Part shown: positions 12,310 through 14,573 of the stretch, one piece after another
How the letters are laid out: every line of letters begins with the position of its first letter
Position numbering within the stretch: position 1 is the first letter of the stretch
Assembly: GCA_000434635.1 (NCBI GenBank)
Contig: HF988050.1
Location: forward strand, 1-14,573
Direction of reading: 5' to 3'
From: Firmicutes bacterium CAG:110
GTDB taxonomy: Bacteria > Bacillota > Clostridia > Oscillospirales > Oscillospiraceae
DNA length: 14,573 nucleotides
Notes under the pieces: generated by a model
What the model was told of the DNA's origin: nothing
The model's input: the letters and a program-made list of their open reading frames with translations, nothing else
Database searches by the model: none
Made by a program: the position numbers and the translations under genes

Positions 12310-13923
12310 ATGGATCCCATCTACGTTACCGGCCACCGGAACCCGGACACGGACTCCATCGTGGCAGCCATTTCCTATGCGGCGCTGCGCAACGCCTGCG
12401 GGGATCGGGAGTATGAAGCGGCCTGCCTTGGCCGTGTCTCCGACGAGACCCAGATCGTGCTGGACCGGTTCGGCTTTCTGCCTCCCAAGCGCATCACTGA
12501 CCTGTACAATCAGGTGCGGGATCTGGATTTTGACAAGCCTCCCATCTTAAGCGGCGGTGTGACCATGGGACGTGCATGGGACGAATTTCAGGCTTACCCC
12601 GCCATCGCCTCCATTCCCGTGGTCAACGAGGACGGCACCCTGTACGGCATTCTGTCCCGGACGGACATTGCGGACTACAACATGTCCCGCACCAATTCCG
12701 GCGTGCTGGAGGAGGTGCCGCTGTTCAACGCCATCTCCGTTCTGGAGGGCAAAATTCTCAACGATGCGGGAGAAAGCACCGACACCATCTCCGGCGAGGT
12801 CACGATTGCCCTGCCCCAGAGCCGGGAGAATCTGCTGTTCCATTCCAGGGAGAGCATTGTGCTCTGCGGCAACCAGCCGGACATGATCCGCCGGGCGCTG
12901 GAGCTGAACGTCAGCTGTCTGGTGCTGTGTCAGGCGGAGATTTCCGAGGAACTGCGCACCATGCCCACGGAAACCTGCATTATCTCCACCCCCTACGACG
13001 CTTTCCGGGCGGCGCGGCTGATTTTCCAGTCCATCCCTGTGGAGCGGATCTGCAATACCCAGAACGTGGTCAGCTTCCATCTGGATGACCGGGTGGATAC
13101 CGTGCGGGATATGGTGCTGAAATACCGTCACCCCAGCTACCCCATTCTGGATGGCAGCGAGAAGGTCGTTGGCATTCTGACCCGGTATCATCTGCTCCGC
13201 CCCCGGCGCAAGCAGGTGGTTCTGGTTGACCACAACGAGGCATCCCAGTCCGTCCCCGGTCTGGAAGAGGCGGAAATCATCGCCATTATCGACCATCACC
13301 GGCTGGCGGACATCCAGACCGGCAACCCCATTTACGTCCGCAACGAGCCGGTGGGTTCCACCAACACCATCATTGCAGAGATGTATCAGGATCGGGGACT
13401 GATGCCCTCGGCCAAGCTGGCGGGCATGATGGCGGCGGCCATTCTCTCCGACACCGTCATGTTCAAGTCTCCCACCTGCACCCCCCGGGACATCCGCACG
13501 GCGGAACGCATGGCGCGGATCGCCGACGTGTCTCTGGATGAGCTGGGGCATGAGATCTTCTCTGCCGCCGTGGAAAACAAGTCCGTCGAGGAGGTGTTCT
13601 TCACGGATTACAAGGAATTCCATATTGCGGGGCACAGTCTGGCCGTGTCCCAGCTGACCTGTGTGGACAGCCCCAGCGTGCTCAAGCGCAAGGACGAATT
13701 CCTGAAGCTGATGAAGAAGACCGCCGACGAGAAGATGTTCGATCTGGTGATCATGATGCTCACCGACGTGCTGCTGGAAGGCACCCAGATCATTTACGTA
13801 GGCGACGACGACACCATCCGGCAGGCATTCAACGTGATCCCCAAGGACAACACCGTCTTCCTGCCCAAGGTCATGAGCCGGAAGAAGCAGATCATCCCCA
13901 TGCTGTCCGTACTGTGGGGCTAA
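12310..13923 (+). CDS. ppaC: Manganese-dependent inorganic pyrophosphatase with regulatory CBS domains
   Basis: This 537-residue family II pyrophosphatase hydrolyses PPi to phosphate. The catalytic DHH domain is split by a regulatory insert. N-terminal metal ligands are His9, Asp13 and Asp15 in GHRNPDTDS. The insert holds CBS1 (about 70-125), a DRTGG-like domain (about 135-235) and CBS2 (about 250-298). The DHH part resumes with VDHNE (306-310) and the DHH motif at 328-330 (IIDHHRLADI). The C-terminal DHHA2 domain carries SRKKQ (523-527) for substrate binding. In characterised relatives the CBS-DRTGG-CBS insert binds adenine nucleotides or diadenosine polyphosphates to tune activity. AAAGGAGGT (12295-12303) is 6 nt before the ATG. 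holB follows after 32 nt. Confidence 0.95.
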   Translation: MDPIYVTGHRNPDTDSIVAAISYAALRNACGDREYEAACLGRVSDETQIVLDRFGFLPPKRITDLYNQVRDLDFDKPPILSGGVTMGRAWDEFQAYPAIASIPVVNEDGTLYGILSRTDIADYNMSRTNSGVLEEVPLFNAISVLEGKILNDAGESTDTISGEVTIALPQSRENLLFHSRESIVLCGNQPDMIRRALELNVSCLVLCQAEISEELRTMPTETCIISTPYDAFRAARLIFQSIPVERICNTQNVVSFHLDDRVDTVRDMVLKYRHPSYPILDGSEKVVGILTRYHLLRPRRKQVVLVDHNEASQSVPGLEEAEIIAIIDHHRLADIQTGNPIYVRNEPVGSTNTIIAEMYQDRGLMPSAKLAGMMAAAILSDTVMFKSPTCTPRDIRTAERMARIADVSLDELGHEIFSAAVENKSVEEVFFTDYKEFHIAGHSLAVSQLTCVDSPSVLKRKDEFLKLMKKTADEKMFDLVIMMLTDVLLEGTQIIYVGDDDTIRQAFNVIPKDNTVFLPKVMSRKKQIIPMLSVLWG

Positions 13924-13955
13924 GCGACCAAAAAGAATCCAAGGAGGTGGGAAGC

Positions 13956-14573
13956 ATGGGCTTTGACGCTCTGCTGGGAAATGACCGGCTGAAACAGAAT
14001 CTGACCCGCAGTCTGTCCAAAGGGCATGTTTCCCACTTCTACCTGATCTCCGGGCCGGAAGGTTCGGGCAAGCATACTTTGGCAAAACTGCTTGCGGCGG
14101 CGATCCTCTGTCAGGGCGAGGATAAGCCCTGCGGCCGCTGCACCCCCTGCCGCAAGGTGATGGACGGCAGCCACCCGGACTTCATCACCGTGGACGACCC
14201 GGAGAAGAAGACCGTGACCGTTGACCTGATCCGCCAGGCGCGGGCGGATGTGTACATTCAGCCCAACGAATCGGAGTACAAAATTTACATGTTCCCCCGG
14301 GCGCAGGACATGGGGCTTCCCGGACAGAACGCATTGCTGAAAATTCTGGAGGAACCGCCGAAATATGGCGTGTTTCTTCTGCTCACGGACAATCCGGACA
14401 AGCTGCTGCCCACTGTCCGTTCCCGATGTACGGAACTGAATATGCAGGCGCTGCCGGAAGACGTTCTCCGCAGTCACCTGCGCCGGGAGTTTCCTCAGGC
14501 GCAGGAGGAAGACATTACCGCCGCCATCGACCGCAGCGGCGGCTTTCTGGGCCAAGCCATGTCGCTGCTGAGT
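13956..14573 (+). CDS. holB: DNA polymerase III subunit delta' (N-terminal 206 residues, cut by window end)
   Basis: The frame opens at ATG 13956 after AAGGAGGTGG (13941-13950, 5-nt spacer) and is still open at the last base. It encodes the clamp-loader delta' subunit, which helps load the beta clamp. Seen are Walker A GPEGSGKHT (33-41), and a four-cysteine zinc module of the clamp-loader type (Cys52, 59, 62 and 65, with CGRCTPC). The SRC motif (156-158) follows the sensor region, and QNALLKILEEPPKYGVFLL (124-142) is typical. The Walker A lysine is kept, but the Walker B segment IYMFPRAQDM lacks the usual acidic pair, so ATP hydrolysis here is doubtful. It is probably the third gene of the asparaginase transcript. 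Confidence 0.93.
   Translation, partial: MGFDALLGNDRLKQNLTRSLSKGHVSHFYLISGPEGSGKHTLAKLLAAAILCQGEDKPCGRCTPCRKVMDGSHPDFITVDDPEKKTVTVDLIRQARADVYIQPNESEYKIYMFPRAQDMGLPGQNALLKILEEPPKYGVFLLLTDNPDKLLPTVRSRCTELNMQALPEDVLRSHLRREFPQAQEEDITAAIDRSGGFLGQAMSLLS

Noticed and set aside
12547..14085. A 512-codon open frame on the minus strand opposite the pyrophosphatase
   Set aside because: It is the mirror of a well-supported gene in GC-rich DNA, has no ribosome site, and gives a His/Gly/Gln-rich product without any recognisable motif.
1..14573. CRISPR arrays, tRNA or rRNA genes, insertion sequences, integrase or phage genes
   Set aside because: No regularly spaced repeats, no cloverleaf or rRNA signature, no transposase-like products and no terminal inverted repeats were seen.

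Overview
The window looks like chromosomal housekeeping DNA from a GC-rich (estimated by eye, roughly 60%) Clostridia-type Firmicute, most likely a gut Oscillospiraceae/Ruminococcaceae relative. This is inferred from strong AAGGAGG-type ribosome binding sites on most genes, the rpsF-ssb-rpsR operon, a zinc-type S18, a CBS/DRTGG family II pyrophosphatase, a YmfI-like EF-P modification reductase and a MoxR/DUF58/transglutaminase operon. I see no mobile element, CRISPR array, rRNA or tRNA.

Layout. (A) 1-1273, plus strand: an intrinsic terminator (3-28) lies only 26 nt before a short-chain dehydrogenase of the EF-P 5-aminopentanone reductase type, followed by rpiB. A perfect 13-bp hairpin (1242-1273) ends this unit and also serves the convergent unit. 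(B) 1278-5578, minus strand: a promoter at 5550-5578 drives moxR, a DUF58 gene, a membrane transglutaminase (TgpA type) and a small unknown protein. All four are tightly spaced or overlapping. (C) 5579-9881, plus strand: a divergent extended -10 promoter drives a cytosolic two-domain protein (ParB-like N-terminus joined to a BMP/PnrA-type ligand-binding domain), an overlapping metallophosphoesterase with an atypical first motif, a DUF2461 protein and dapF. A 29-codon overlapping short reading frame with a very good ribosome binding site precedes the first gene. (D) 9941-11177, plus strand: a consensus-like promoter and a structured leader precede rpsF-ssb-rpsR, which is closed by a strong terminator. 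(E) 11179-end, plus strand: a TTGCTA-17-TATAAT promoter starts two nucleotides after that terminator and drives an L-asparaginase, a manganese-dependent inorganic pyrophosphatase and the beginning of holB (DNA polymerase III delta'), which runs off the window.

How the genes fit together. Unit B is a recognised association in which a MoxR AAA+ ATPase is thought to act on DUF58 and membrane transglutaminase partners at the cell envelope; its last small gene is unassigned. Unit C begins with the least understood gene of the window: a transporter-type binding domain with no signal peptide and no adjacent permease, overlapping a phosphoesterase gene. This is the best candidate here for an undescribed sensing or signalling module. 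Units D and E are ordinary translation, replication and metabolic functions.
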